Origin: Oscillospiraceae bacterium
Lineage (GTDB): Bacteria; Bacillota; Clostridia; Oscillospirales; Ruminococcaceae
Assembly: GCA_030539275.1 (NCBI GenBank)
Contig: JAUNSK010000017.1
Span: 30,189 to 94,188 of the forward strand
Reading direction: 5' to 3'
DNA: 64,000 nucleotides
Positions 52,429-62,253 of this stretch are shown here, piece by piece. The position numbers and the translations under genes were made by a program. The first letter of the stretch is position 1; the number at the start of each line of letters is the position of its first letter. The notes under the pieces are model-generated. The model made no database searches and was not told where the DNA came from. It saw only the letters and a program-made list of their open reading frames with translations.

Positions 52429-54264
52429 TTGAATAATTACAGTAATAATCGTAAGCGTTACAATGAAGACAAACAAAATTCAAAACAACCGCATAGTGCA
52501 CCGACAAAATCTGAAAAATCTGTAAAGAACGAAAAAGCTGATGCCGGTACTGCTGCGACGGGCGAAATAACAGCTCAGGCGAAACAGCAAAGAAAGGAGA
52601 ACAGAAAAACTCCGTTAAAAATCATTCCTTTGGGCGGACTTCATGAAATAGGAAAAAATATGACCGTATTTGAATGCTCAAATGATATTTTTATTGCTGA
52701 CTGCGGACTTGCCTTCCCGGATGCTGAAATGCTCGGAGTTGATATTGTCATCCCGGATTTTACTTATGTCGAACGTAATCAGGCAAAAGTAAGAGGCGTT
52801 GTACTGACACACGGACACGAAGATCATATAGGCGGTCTTGCTTATCTTCTTAAAAAAATCAATGTTCCGGTTTACGGCACGAAGCTGACTTTAGGGCTTG
52901 TCGAAGGAAAACTGAAGGAACACGGACTTAACGGAAAAGTAAAACTCTGTGAAGTAACACCAAAGAAAACAGTAAAAATGGGATGCATGGCCGTTGAATT
53001 TATTTCAGTTAATCACTCCATCCCGGATGCTGTAGGACTTGCTATCCATACTCCTGCAGGAATAATAGTTCATACAGGAGACTTCAAGGTCGACTATACA
53101 CCTATAAACGGCGGACCGATAGACCTTGCCAGATTCGGTGAACTGGGCTCACGCGGAGTCCTTGCCCTTATGGCAGATTCAACAAATGCAGAAAGACCCG
53201 GCTATACACAGACAGAGAAAAAAGTCGGCAATTCATTTGATAATCTTTTTACAAAAGCCGAAGGTAAAAGAATCATTATCGCCACCTTCTCCTCAAACAT
53301 TCACAGGATCCAGCAGATCATTAACTCAGCTGTCAAGACAAACAGAAAGATAGCTGTATTCGGACGAAGCATGGTAAATGTGATAAACACTGCTGTTGAA
53401 CTCGGATATTTGTCAGCACCAAAGGGTGTAATGATAGATATAGACATGATGAACAGATATTCGAGCAGCCAGATCGTACTGATAACTACAGGAAGCCAGG
53501 GCGAGCCTATGTCAGCTCTCACCCGTATGGCAATGAACGATCATAAAAAGGTAAACATCAACTGCAACGACTTTATTATCATCTCTGCCACTCCTATACC
53601 GGGAAATGAAAAGTTTGTTACACGTGTAGTCAATGAACTTATGAAATCCGGTGCTGAAGTAGTTTATGAAGCTATGTATGAAGTACATGTTTCAGGACAT
53701 GCCTGCCAGGAAGAATTAAAACTGATGCTTGCTCTGACAAAGCCTCAGTACTTTATCCCTGTCCACGGTGAGTACAAGCATCTTAAAAAGCATGCACAGC
53801 TTGCCGAAGAAATGGGAATACCTTCCCAGAACATAATTATCGGTGAAATAGGCAGTGTTATCGAAACTGACGGCGTGGACATGCGCATAGTATCAAAGGT
53901 ACCGTCCGGACGAGTTCTTGTCGATGGTCTCGGAGTCGGCGACGTAGGTTCAATAGTACTCAGAGACAGAAAACATCTTGCACAGGACGGACTTATCATT
54001 GTTGTTATTGCTATTGACAAGAGCACCAACACTATCGCATCAGGTCCGGATATAATTTCACGTGGATTTGTTTATGTCAGGGAATCAGAAGAGCTTATCG
54101 ACGAAGCAAAGCAGATCCTCAACAATACTCTGGCACAGTGCACGATTCATGATCTCAGGGAATGGAACTCACTTAAAACAAAACTTAAGGACGCTCTTTC
54201 AGAGTATATCTACAGCAAAACAAAGAGAAGTCCTATGATACTTCCTATAATAATGGAAATATAA
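52429..54264 (+). CDS. rnjA: Ribonuclease J
   Basis: The 611-residue metallo-beta-lactamase/beta-CASP nuclease acts in mRNA decay and rRNA maturation. It has KIIPLGGLHEIGKNM, the zinc site VVLTHGHEDHIGG, HTGDFKVDYTP, LMADSTNAERPG, the beta-CASP region, and VSGHACQEELKLML with FIPVHGEYKHL. About 65 Asn/Lys/Glu-rich residues precede the conserved core, an extension usual RNase J1 lacks. The start is TTG with AAGGAGG 7 bases upstream. It heads the rnjA-gdpP-rplI-dnaB-tilS run. Confidence 0.96.
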   Translation: MNNYSNNRKRYNEDKQNSKQPHSAPTKSEKSVKNEKADAGTAATGEITAQAKQQRKENRKTPLKIIPLGGLHEIGKNMTVFECSNDIFIADCGLAFPDAEMLGVDIVIPDFTYVERNQAKVRGVVLTHGHEDHIGGLAYLLKKINVPVYGTKLTLGLVEGKLKEHGLNGKVKLCEVTPKKTVKMGCMAVEFISVNHSIPDAVGLAIHTPAGIIVHTGDFKVDYTPINGGPIDLARFGELGSRGVLALMADSTNAERPGYTQTEKKVGNSFDNLFTKAEGKRIIIATFSSNIHRIQQIINSAVKTNRKIAVFGRSMVNVINTAVELGYLSAPKGVMIDIDMMNRYSSSQIVLITTGSQGEPMSALTRMAMNDHKKVNINCNDFIIISATPIPGNEKFVTRVVNELMKSGAEVVYEAMYEVHVSGHACQEELKLMLALTKPQYFIPVHGEYKHLKKHAQLAEEMGIPSQNIIIGEIGSVIETDGVDMRIVSKVPSGRVLVDGLGVGDVGSIVLRDRKHLAQDGLIIVVIAIDKSTNTIASGPDIISRGFVYVRESEELIDEAKQILNNTLAQCTIHDLREWNSLKTKLKDALSEYIYSKTKRSPMILPIIMEI

Positions 54265-54292
54265 AAAAATTAAACAAAGGGGGGAATGTACG

Positions 54293-56269
54293 GTGAAGAA
54301 AAAAAAGCTGGTTTTACTGTATCTGTCTATACTTCTGCTCATTTCACTTCCGGCATATTCGGCTTACAGATTATACAGCTATGAGGAGAATGAATCTTTC
54401 TTCTTTCTGTGTCTTACAGTAATTACTATATTCATCGTACTGACCCAGATCATATCAGCAAAACAGAATCTTTACAGATACTTTAACCGCATTGAACACG
54501 GTCTGAACCAGGCGAAATGTTATGCACTGTTCAATACACCTGATCCGATCGTGATCCTTGATGCGCAGGATACTGTATTATGGTATAACCAGTCCTTTTA
54601 TGACTGTCTTACGGACAGTACAGATGTATTCGGAATAAATATCTGCAGCGCACTTAATATCAGTGATGAACTTGTGTGCTCAGGAAAAGATTTTGAAATA
54701 GACATACACGGACAAAAATACAGTATACACCGATGTTCAAGAGCCAACTATGGTACCACGCTTAACATATTCTTTATGAAGGACATAACAGATTACTCAA
54801 ATCTACTTCAGGAATACAATGATAAAAAACCGACTGTTGCTCTTATCGCAGTTGATAATTATGAAGACATATTTGCAAACGCCAAGGAAAGCGATAAGGC
54901 GCGTGTTCAGGCGGCAGTTGAAAAACTGCTTGAACAGCTTGTTGCCGGATCCAACAGTCTTCTCAAACGTCTGTCAAAGGACAGGTTTATTGCAGTTTTT
55001 GAAGAGGAGCATCTGAATCAGATCATCAAAGACAGATTCAAGATACTCGATAATGCACGAAGCATATCGGTAAACGAAGGATCATACATAACACTTTCAA
55101 TAGGCGTCGGCAAATGCAGCAGTTCTCTTGCCGAAAGTGAAGAATTTGCAAGACAGTCACTTGATATGGCCTTAGGCCGCGGAGGAGATCAGGCTGCCGT
55201 TAAAACCGAAAACGGGTTTGAATTTTTCGGCGGCATATCTAAGGGTGTTGAAAAGCATTCAAGAATAAAGACAAGAATCATTTCCAATGCTATGCAGAAG
55301 CTTATTGAAAACTCATCTCAGGTATTTGTTATGGGTCACAGATTTGCTGACCTTGATTCAGTTGGTGCATCAATAGGTCTTTCTACAGCCATCAATATGC
55401 TGGGGACCCAGTCATATGTACTCATAAATACTGAAGAAAACCTGGCAAAGCCACTTGTGAACCGTGTCATGGACCAGGATTACTGCAGATTTATCGATGA
55501 AAATACAGCACTTGCAAAAGCTGACAAAGACAGTCTTCTGATCATTCTTGATACACACAGACAGTCACTCATCGAAAGCAAGGCTTTATATGAGAAGATT
55601 AAAAATGTTATCATTATTGACCATCACAGAAAAAATATCGACTTTATTGACAATGCGGTCATTTTCTACCATGAACCATATGCGTCTTCTACATCAGAAA
55701 TGGTAACTGAAGTTATACAGTACTTCAAGAAACTAAGCAAGATCCCCTGCTACTCTGCTGAAGCACTGCTTGCAGGAATAATGCTTGATACTAAGAACTT
55801 TGTTGTCAAGACTGGTGTGCGAACATTTGAGGCAGCAGCCTATCTTAAAAAGATGGGAGCCGATACAATAGCGGTGCGTGAACTGTTTGCCAATTCAATA
55901 GATCTGTACAGAGTCAAATCAAGAATCGTTTCATCAGCACAGCTGTACGGCGGATTTGCTATAGCTTGTGTATGCCCGGAGGACAGCATAGATGACTCAA
56001 TCAGAATAATTGCTCCTCAGGCATCTGACGAACTTCTTAATATAAGCAATGTTTCTGCCTCATTTGTTATTTTCAAGACCGGTGATGTTGTTAATATTTC
56101 TGCCCGTTCATACGGTGCAGTAAATGTACAGCTCATTATGGAGAAAATAAACGGAGGCGGTCACCAGAACATGGCTGCAGCACAGCTGACTGGTGCTCAG
56201 ACAGAAGATGCCAGGGAGATTCTTCTTGAAGCAATAGAAGAATACAAGAATGAAAACAAGAAAAACTAA
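54293..56269 (+). CDS. gdpP: GdpP-type cyclic-di-AMP phosphodiesterase
   Basis: The 658-residue membrane protein has two N-terminal helices, a PAS-like region, a degenerate GGDEF domain ([11 protein letters not shown]...), then DHH-DHHA1. DHH motifs are [25 protein letters not shown] and [16 protein letters not shown]1 ends with GGGHQNMAA. GdpP linearises c-di-AMP, which controls potassium and osmolyte balance. The start is GTG after GGGGGG. gdpP-rplI-dnaB is a conserved Firmicutes arrangement. Confidence 0.95.
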   Translation: MKKKKLVLLYLSILLLISLPAYSAYRLYSYEENESFFFLCLTVITIFIVLTQIISAKQNLYRYFNRIEHGLNQAKCYALFNTPDPIVILDAQDTVLWYNQSFYDCLTDSTDVFGINICSALNISDELVCSGKDFEIDIHGQKYSIHRCSRANYGTTLNIFFMKDITDYSNLLQEYNDKKPTVALIAVDNYEDIFANAKESDKARVQAAVEKLLEQLVAGSNSLLKRLSKDRFIAVFEEEHLNQIIKDRFKILDNARSISVNEGSYITLSIGVGKCSSSLAESEEFARQSLDMALGRGGDQAAVKTENGFEFFGGISKGVEKHSRIKTRIISNAMQKLIENSSQVFVMGHRFADLDSVGASIGLSTAINMLGTQSYVLINTEENLAKPLVNRVMDQDYCRFIDENTALAKADKDSLLIILDTHRQSLIESKALYEKIKNVIIIDHHRKNIDFIDNAVIFYHEPYASSTSEMVTEVIQYFKKLSKIPCYSAEALLAGIMLDTKNFVVKTGVRTFEAAAYLKKMGADTIAVRELFANSIDLYRVKSRIVSSAQLYGGFAIACVCPEDSIDDSIRIIAPQASDELLNISNVSASFVIFKTGDVVNISARSYGAVNVQLIMEKINGGGHQNMAAAQLTGAQTEDAREILLEAIEEYKNENKKN

Positions 56270-56295
56270 TTATACCACAGATGGAGGAACTAAAA

Positions 56296-56745
56296 ATGAA
56301 GGTTATTTTTACACAGGATGTCAAGGGCTCAGGAAAAAAAGGCGAAATAAAAAATGTATCTGACGGATATGCAAGAAATTTTCTCTTTCTGAAGGGCTAT
56401 GCTATAGAAGCAACAAATAAAAATCTCAGTGATCTTGCAGGAAAACAGTCATCCGAGCAGCATAAGGTAGACCTTGAAAAACAGAAGGCTCAGGAGATAT
56501 TTGCAGTTCTTAACGGCAAAAAGGTTACTATCACTGCTAAAGCCGGTGCTTCAGGAAAGCTTTTCGGAGCAGTTACAAGCTCACATATTGCAGATATTAT
56601 TGAAAAACAGTACAGCCAGAAGATCGACAAGAAGAAGATCAATATAAAAAGCGAACTCAAGAACTTCGGAACATACGAAGCTGATATCAAACTTTTTGCA
56701 GGAATCACTGCAAAGGTTACAGTTGATATTGTTGAGGACAAATAA
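56296..56745 (+). CDS. rplI: 50S ribosomal protein L9
   Basis: The 149-residue protein begins [20 protein letters not shown], with [16 protein letters not shown], the central helix, and a C-terminal domain with [22 protein letters not shown] sits before the ATG used; an earlier in-frame ATG overlaps it. The final A of its stop codon is the first base of dnaB. Confidence 0.98.
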   Translation: MKVIFTQDVKGSGKKGEIKNVSDGYARNFLFLKGYAIEATNKNLSDLAGKQSSEQHKVDLEKQKAQEIFAVLNGKKVTITAKAGASGKLFGAVTSSHIADIIEKQYSQKIDKKKINIKSELKNFGTYEADIKLFAGITAKVTVDIVEDK

Positions 56746-58085
56746 TGGATCTGAGCGAAAACACCGTAGTCCCTGCAGGCTTTGAGCTTCCTCACAGTAT
56801 AGAAGCTGAACAGACTGTACTGGGCTCAATACTTATTGACTCTGCCGTTCTGACAACAGTCCTTGAAAAACTGAAACCTGAATCATTCTATACCAAACAG
56901 CATCAGCAGCTGTTCGGTATAATGGTGAGAATGTTCAGCAGCGGCTCAAAATCTGATATTATCACTGTCCTCAATGATGCACTTAAGGAAAATATATTCG
57001 AATCAGCAGCAGAGGGAAGAAATTATCTTGCTTCACTTATGAATACTGTACCGAGTGTTTCAAATATTGAAGACTACTGTAATATAGTAAATGAAAAATA
57101 CTATGCGCGCAGTCTTGCAATAACTGCCCAGCAGATTCTAAATGACGTATCAGCAGGCAGTTATGATGCACAGACACTTCTTGACAGCGCAGAACAGAAA
57201 ATATATGATATCAGACAGGGTAAGGACGTAAAAGGCCTTACCCATATTAATGATGTCATATACGAAGCATATGACAGACTGTCCAAGATAACAGGACCTG
57301 ACAAGGAGAAATATCTTGGTGCAAAAACAGGATTTACTTATCTTGATACCATAACAACAGGTCTTAACAAATCCGACCTTATTCTTATAGCGGCCCGTCC
57401 TGGTATGGGTAAAACATCATTTGCTCTCAATATCGCCTCAAATGTTGCAAGGCGCAGCGGCAAGGACGTAGCCGTATTTTCTCTCGAAATGTCAAAGGAA
57501 CAGCTTGCGACCAGACTGCTTTCAACAGAAGCGCTCGTTGACAGCAACAAGCTGAGAAGCGGAAGACTGGATCAGAATGACTGGGTGAGACTTGCATCCA
57601 GTGCCGATGTACTGTGTCATCTTACCCTGTATCTTGATGATACAGCGGCGATCACAGTTCAGCAGATGAAAGCAAAGCTCCGCCGTATGAAAAATATCGG
57701 ACTTGTTGTAATTGACTATCTGCAGCTTATGACAACAACTCTTAAAACAGATAACCGTGTTGCCATCATTTCTGAAATAACACGACAGCTCAAGATCATG
57801 GCGAAGGAACTTGATGTTCCTATCATACTTCTGTCACAGCTCTCGCGTGGTCCTGAATCAAGAACAGATAAACGTCCTATGCTTTCAGACCTTCGTGAAT
57901 CAGGTTCTATCGAGCAGGATGCCGACATCGTTATGTTTCTTTACAGGGATGCATACTATAATAAGGAAAGTACACAGCCGAATGTCAGCGAATGTATAGT
58001 AGCCAAGAACCGACACGGAGAAACCGGAACAGTAGAAATGATCTGGGACGGACAGTTCACAAGATTTGCAAACAAGGAAGGCTAA
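56745..58085 (+). CDS. dnaB: Replicative DNA helicase DnaB
   Basis: The 446-residue hexameric helicase has the N-terminal PHSIEAEQTVLGSIL, a linker, and the RecA-type core with LILIAARPGMGKTSFALNIA, VFSLEMSKEQLATRLLS, VVIDYLQLM and LSDLRESGSIEQDADIVMFLYR. It unwinds DNA at the fork. It overlaps rplI by one base and precedes tilS by 2 bases. Confidence 0.98.
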   Translation: MDLSENTVVPAGFELPHSIEAEQTVLGSILIDSAVLTTVLEKLKPESFYTKQHQQLFGIMVRMFSSGSKSDIITVLNDALKENIFESAAEGRNYLASLMNTVPSVSNIEDYCNIVNEKYYARSLAITAQQILNDVSAGSYDAQTLLDSAEQKIYDIRQGKDVKGLTHINDVIYEAYDRLSKITGPDKEKYLGAKTGFTYLDTITTGLNKSDLILIAARPGMGKTSFALNIASNVARRSGKDVAVFSLEMSKEQLATRLLSTEALVDSNKLRSGRLDQNDWVRLASSADVLCHLTLYLDDTAAITVQQMKAKLRRMKNIGLVVIDYLQLMTTTLKTDNRVAIISEITRQLKIMAKELDVPIILLSQLSRGPESRTDKRPMLSDLRESGSIEQDADIVMFLYRDAYYNKESTQPNVSECIVAKNRHGETGTVEMIWDGQFTRFANKEG

Positions 58086-58087
58086 GC

Positions 58088-59398
58088 ATGTTTGAACAGA
58101 TTCTTAAAACAATACAAAAATTTAATATGCTAGAACGCGGAGACAACGTGGTTGTAGGCTTATCCGGAGGAGCTGACAGCGTTTGTCTCCTTCTTTCACT
58201 CTGTTCTCTTCGTGACGAGCTTGGTATTACTGTAGCTGCGATGCATGTAAATCATTGTCTGCGCGGTGCTGAAAGTGACTCAGATGAAGAGTTCTGCCGC
58301 GACCTCTGCAGCAGACTGGATATTGAATTTATCAGTAAAAGATTTGATATAAACGGCATTGCAGCACAAACACACAAGTCAGTAGAACAGGCAGCGCGTG
58401 ATGTCAGATATGATTTTTTTGCAAAGAACAGTATAAACAAAAAAATTGCTACGGCCCATAACGCAAATGACAATGCCGAAACCATTATATTCAACCTCAC
58501 AAGAGGAACAGGACTTAAAGGTATCTGCGGTATTCCGCCTGTCAGAGACAACATAATCCGTCCTCTTATTGAAACATCAAGAGAACAGATTGAAGCTTTT
58601 CTGGCCGGCCGTTCGCAGCCGTATGTAACAGATTCAACTAACCTGTCAGACGACTATACCAGAAACAAGCTCAGACATTATGTGATCCCGGTGCTTGCAT
58701 CGATTAACAGCGGACTTTACAGAACCATAACCGCAGACAGTGATAATTTCCGTATGGATAACTCCTATATCGAAATGCAGTCTCAAAACGCATATGTAAA
58801 ATGTCTTGGTACAGACGGAAGGCTTTCAGGACTTGCAGATTTTCATCAGGCCATCCGTCACAGATGCATAGCAAAACTGCTCAGTGAACATCATATAGAG
58901 CCTGATAACAAAAAAATTTCAGATATAGATTATATATGTATCAATGGGGGAAAGATAAATCTCAGTAAAAATGTTTATATAATATCAAAATCGGGCATTC
59001 TCTATATAGAAATATTGAACAAACCAGCTGACGATTACTTTGAGATCCCGCTCTCAGAAGGTGAAAACAACTTTAAAAATATTAAAAAAATTACAGTAAG
59101 ACTCACCAAGGAAATGCCTCAGACGGACAATGCTGTCATAGATGCCGGCAAAATAGTGTCAGATGCATACCTTCATTCAAGAAGATCCGGAGACAGGATA
59201 AGACTTAACAAAAAAGGATTTACTTCAAGCGTAAAGAAGCTGCTTAATGAGAAGATCCCGTCATCACAGCGAAACAGTCTGTGCTTTCTCTCTGATAAGG
59301 AAGGATTATTCTACATTGAGAATATCGGATATTCGCAAAGAGTAGCTGTAAGTGAGTCAACGGAAAATTATATGGAAATTATCGTAAGCAATTTGTGA
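58088..59398 (+). CDS. tilS: tRNA(Ile)-lysidine synthase TilS
   Basis: The 436-residue enzyme attaches lysine to C34 of tRNA-Ile2 so that it reads AUA. The PP-loop is VVGLSGGADSVCLLLSL, followed by AMHVNHCLRGAESDSDEEFC, TAHNANDNAETIIFNLTRG and YTRNKLRHYVIPVL. The C-terminal TilS domain has RSGDRIRLNKKG. GGAAGG precedes the ATG. In many Firmicutes hpt follows; here ftsH comes next. Confidence 0.95.
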   Translation: MFEQILKTIQKFNMLERGDNVVVGLSGGADSVCLLLSLCSLRDELGITVAAMHVNHCLRGAESDSDEEFCRDLCSRLDIEFISKRFDINGIAAQTHKSVEQAARDVRYDFFAKNSINKKIATAHNANDNAETIIFNLTRGTGLKGICGIPPVRDNIIRPLIETSREQIEAFLAGRSQPYVTDSTNLSDDYTRNKLRHYVIPVLASINSGLYRTITADSDNFRMDNSYIEMQSQNAYVKCLGTDGRLSGLADFHQAIRHRCIAKLLSEHHIEPDNKKISDIDYICINGGKINLSKNVYIISKSGILYIEILNKPADDYFEIPLSEGENNFKNIKKITVRLTKEMPQTDNAVIDAGKIVSDAYLHSRRSGDRIRLNKKGFTSSVKKLLNEKIPSSQRNSLCFLSDKEGLFYIENIGYSQRVAVSESTENYMEIIVSNL

Positions 59399-59435
59399 GC
59401 ATCAAGTGAAAATCGTCTACTTTTAAAATGTATAC

Positions 59436-59464
59436 TTGACTTTATAGTATTTTCACGTTAAAAT
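59436..59464 (+). promoter_or_regulatory. Sigma-A promoter of ftsH
   Basis: TTGACT and TAAAAT with a 17-base spacer give a leader of about 110 bases. That leader contains a CCGGC/GCCGG hairpin of unknown meaning. Confidence 0.75.
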
Positions 59465-59581
59465 AATCTTATGACTTTTTAAGGCATATACACAAATTAT
59501 GTTTCTGTCATTTTTATTCCGGCTGTTGGTGAAGGGCCGGACACTGAGAAAAATTTCAGACAAAAGAATGGAGTGAATATA

Positions 59582-61621
59582 TTGACACCAAAAAAGAACA
59601 AAGGTATCATTACTTATATTTCAATAGCAGCTATAATAATTGCCGTTCTGTGCTTTGTACTACCGGGCTTTGACAATAACACCAGCAAACTTAAGTATTC
59701 TGATGTTATGCAGTATTTTGATGACTATGAGGTTTCATCTTATACATTTGACCTTGGTACCGGAGCCCTGAAACTTACGCTCAGGGACCAGAAGGATGCT
59801 GTTGAATATACTGTTCCTAATGTCAGCCTTTTTCTGCAGGCAACCGATTCGGAGACTTACAATTACAGAGAAGCATACAATGAAAAATATCCTGATGAAC
59901 CACTGACACTTGAGTATATAAAAATAACCGACAACTCATGGATAATTACAATGCTTCCGACTGTATTGCTTCTTATCATGGGTGTTGTTCTGTTCTTCTT
60001 TATGATGAGACAGGCAAACGGCGGAGGAAAATATACATCATTCGGCAAGGCTAACATAAAGAGCGCTCAGATGAACGGCAAAAAGACGACATTCCTTGAT
60101 GTTGCCGGAGCTGATGAAGAAAAGGAAGAGCTTCAGGAGATCGTTGACTTCCTTAAAAATCCTAAAAAATATTCTGAGATCGGAGCACGTGTTCCGAAGG
60201 GCGTACTTCTTCTGGGACCTCCCGGTACAGGCAAAACACTGCTTGCCAGAGCAGTTGCCGGTGAAGCAGGATGCCCGTTCTTCCCTATCTCAGGTTCTGA
60301 CTTCGTTGAGATGTTTGTCGGTGTCGGTGCATCAAGAGTACGTGACCTGTTTGAACAGGCTAAGAAAAACAGCCCGTCTATAATATTTATAGATGAAATT
60401 GATGCTGTAGGACGTCACAGAGGTGCAGGTCTCGGCGGCGGACATGATGAAAGAGAACAGACTCTTAACCAGCTCCTCGTTGAGATGGACGGTTTTACAG
60501 AAAATGAGAGTGTCATAGTTATTGCAGCAACAAACAGACGTGATATACTCGACCCTGCCCTGCTCAGACCGGGACGTTTTGACAGACAGATCCTCGTAAA
60601 CTACCCTGATGTCAAGGGCCGTGAAGAAATACTTAAGGTCCATGCACGCAACAAACCGCTTGGTCCTGATGTTGATCTTAAGGTAATTGCAAAAACTACA
60701 CAGGGATTTACCGGTGCAGATCTTGAAAATCTCCTTAATGAATCAGCGCTTCTTGCTGCAAGAGACAACAGAAAAGCAATTGTTGAATCTGATATTGAAG
60801 AAGCAACTCTCAAGGTTATTGCTGGACCAGAAAAGAAATCACATATTGTTACAGACAGGGATAAAAAAATTACTGCTTATCACGAAGCAGGTCATGCTAT
60901 TGCCGGATACCATCTTGAAACTCAGGAAAAGATCCATCAGGTTACAGTTATCCAGAGAGGCATGGCTGCAGGACTTACAGTTACAAGACCTGAGACTGAT
61001 GATGCTCATATGACAAGAAATAAAATGCGTGAAACCATTGTTATGATGCTTGGCGGACGCGTTGCTGAATCTCTTGTTCTTGATGATATATGCACAGGTG
61101 CTTCAAATGATATTGAAAGAGCTACCAAGATAGCAAGAAGCATGGTAACTAAGTACGGATTTTCTGAAAAACTCGGAACTGTTGTATACGGCAGTGATGA
61201 GAACGGCGAAATATTCCTTGGCAAGGATTATGGTCATACACGCAATTACAGTGAACAAGTTGCTTCACAGATAGATGAAGAAGTACATGAGATCATCTCT
61301 CAGGCTTATCAGCAGTGTGAACAGCTTCTGACTGAGCATATGGATGAACTTAAAACACTTGCTGAATATCTTATCGAAAATGAAAAGATCGACGGTGATG
61401 ACTTTATCAGACTGATGAACGGCGAGATGATACTTGATACTAAAAAGAAAACTCAACCCGCTGATACTCAGACAGATGACAAGAAGATCGATGACAAGAA
61501 GACTGAAGAAGATGAAAACGCGGTCGAAACTAACGAAAAAAAATCTGAACCGGAGGATACTGAGACGGACGACAGTATGTCAGATGTTGATGAAAAGAAA
61601 GATTCGGATACAGATAAGTAA
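59582..61621 (+). CDS. ftsH: ATP-dependent zinc metalloprotease FtsH
   Basis: The 679-residue membrane AAA+ protease has two membrane helices around an extracytoplasmic domain. The AAA module follows, with Walker [20 protein letters not shown], the pore loop [25 protein letters not shown] and the second region of homology [20 protein letters not shown]. The protease site is [12 protein letters not shown]. After about residue 620 there is an Asp/Glu/Lys/Thr-rich tail. It degrades misassembled membrane proteins. The start is TTG with TGGAG 8 bases upstream. Confidence 0.98.
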   Translation: MTPKKNKGIITYISIAAIIIAVLCFVLPGFDNNTSKLKYSDVMQYFDDYEVSSYTFDLGTGALKLTLRDQKDAVEYTVPNVSLFLQATDSETYNYREAYNEKYPDEPLTLEYIKITDNSWIITMLPTVLLLIMGVVLFFFMMRQANGGGKYTSFGKANIKSAQMNGKKTTFLDVAGADEEKEELQEIVDFLKNPKKYSEIGARVPKGVLLLGPPGTGKTLLARAVAGEAGCPFFPISGSDFVEMFVGVGASRVRDLFEQAKKNSPSIIFIDEIDAVGRHRGAGLGGGHDEREQTLNQLLVEMDGFTENESVIVIAATNRRDILDPALLRPGRFDRQILVNYPDVKGREEILKVHARNKPLGPDVDLKVIAKTTQGFTGADLENLLNESALLAARDNRKAIVESDIEEATLKVIAGPEKKSHIVTDRDKKITAYHEAGHAIAGYHLETQEKIHQVTVIQRGMAAGLTVTRPETDDAHMTRNKMRETIVMMLGGRVAESLVLDDICTGASNDIERATKIARSMVTKYGFSEKLGTVVYGSDENGEIFLGKDYGHTRNYSEQVASQIDEEVHEIISQAYQQCEQLLTEHMDELKTLAEYLIENEKIDGDDFIRLMNGEMILDTKKKTQPADTQTDDKKIDDKKTEEDENAVETNEKKSEPEDTETDDSMSDVDEKKDSDTDK

Positions 61622-61637
61622 TTAAATATAAATACAC

Positions 61638-61677
61638 AATACCCTTTAAGCAATACGCTTAAAGGGTATTTTTTTCT
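61638..61677 (+). terminator. Terminator after ftsH
   Basis: AATACCCTTTAAGC and GCTTAAAGGGTATT form a 14-bp perfect stem with a 5-base loop, followed by a T-run. Confidence 0.95.
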
Positions 61678-61695
61678 AATTTTTTTTGATGCCCC

Positions 61696-61724
61696 TTGTC
61701 ACCTTATTATTTATGTGCTATAAT
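61696..61724 (+). promoter_or_regulatory. Sigma-A promoter of marR-MFS
   Basis: TTGTCA and TATAAT with a 17-base spacer. The -10 box lies inside the left arm of the large palindrome. Confidence 0.85.
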
Positions 61725-61757
61725 GATTTAGTTGCAAAAGCAACTAAATCATTATAG
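61718..61757 (+). promoter_or_regulatory. Large perfect palindrome, MarR operator candidate
   Basis: CTATAATGATTTAGTTGC is perfectly inverted around AAAA (18-bp arms). It covers the -10 box and the transcription start, and ends at the first G of the AGGAGG ribosome binding site of marR. As DNA it suits MarR dimer binding. As RNA most of it would fold into a hairpin next to the ribosome binding site. Confidence 0.85.
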
Positions 61758-61766
61758 GAGGCGAAT

Positions 61767-62246
61767 ATGAAAGAATACAGTGATATAGTCCGTAATGTTA
61801 TGATAATCCATAAATATTTCAGACTGTATTTTAAAGACTGCTTTAAAAAATATGATATCAATTCAGCAGAAGCTATGGTCATACTTATGCTTTGCGGGAA
61901 GACCGCTCCACCCGAAAATGATCTGTTTAAAATAGTTCACAGCGGCTCAGACGGAGCAACACAGGAGCAGCTTATCGGCGAACTTCATTTTGACAAAAGC
62001 GTTATGACGCGTACGATCCAGTCACTTGAAGCTAAAGGATATGTAACTCGTGAGAACAATCCTGCTGACAGCAGATCATTTTTAATCTCCCCTTCTCCCA
62101 GAGCACTGGATCTTAAACCGGTAATAGACGAAGTACTTGAGAACTGGGACAAAATGATGCTCGAAAATATTGATGATATCAAAGCAGTCAGCCGCGCAAT
62201 CTCACGCATGGCACAAAACATCAGGTCAGATTACAAAGGAGAATGA
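61767..62246 (+). CDS. MarR-family transcriptional regulator
   Basis: The 159-residue protein has N- and C-terminal dimerisation helices around a winged helix (TQEQLIGELHFDKSVMTRTIQSLEAKGYV, then RENNPADSRSFLISPSPRA). MarR proteins usually repress neighbouring efflux genes until a ligand binds. The adjacent MFS gene, co-oriented with 7 bases between, and the palindrome over the promoter fit that model. AGGAGG precedes the ATG. A 10-15 residue insertion (PPENDLFKIVHSGSDGA) lies before the HTH. The ligand is unknown. Confidence 0.9.
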   Translation: MKEYSDIVRNVMIIHKYFRLYFKDCFKKYDINSAEAMVILMLCGKTAPPENDLFKIVHSGSDGATQEQLIGELHFDKSVMTRTIQSLEAKGYVTRENNPADSRSFLISPSPRALDLKPVIDEVLENWDKMMLENIDDIKAVSRAISRMAQNIRSDYKGE

Positions 62247-62253
62247 TACAACA

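Noticed and set aside
61490-61620. Repeat-like acidic coding at the end of ftsH as a frameshift artefact
   Set aside because: The frame is continuous to a stop followed directly by a strong terminator, and acidic tails on FtsH are known, so it is accepted as coding.
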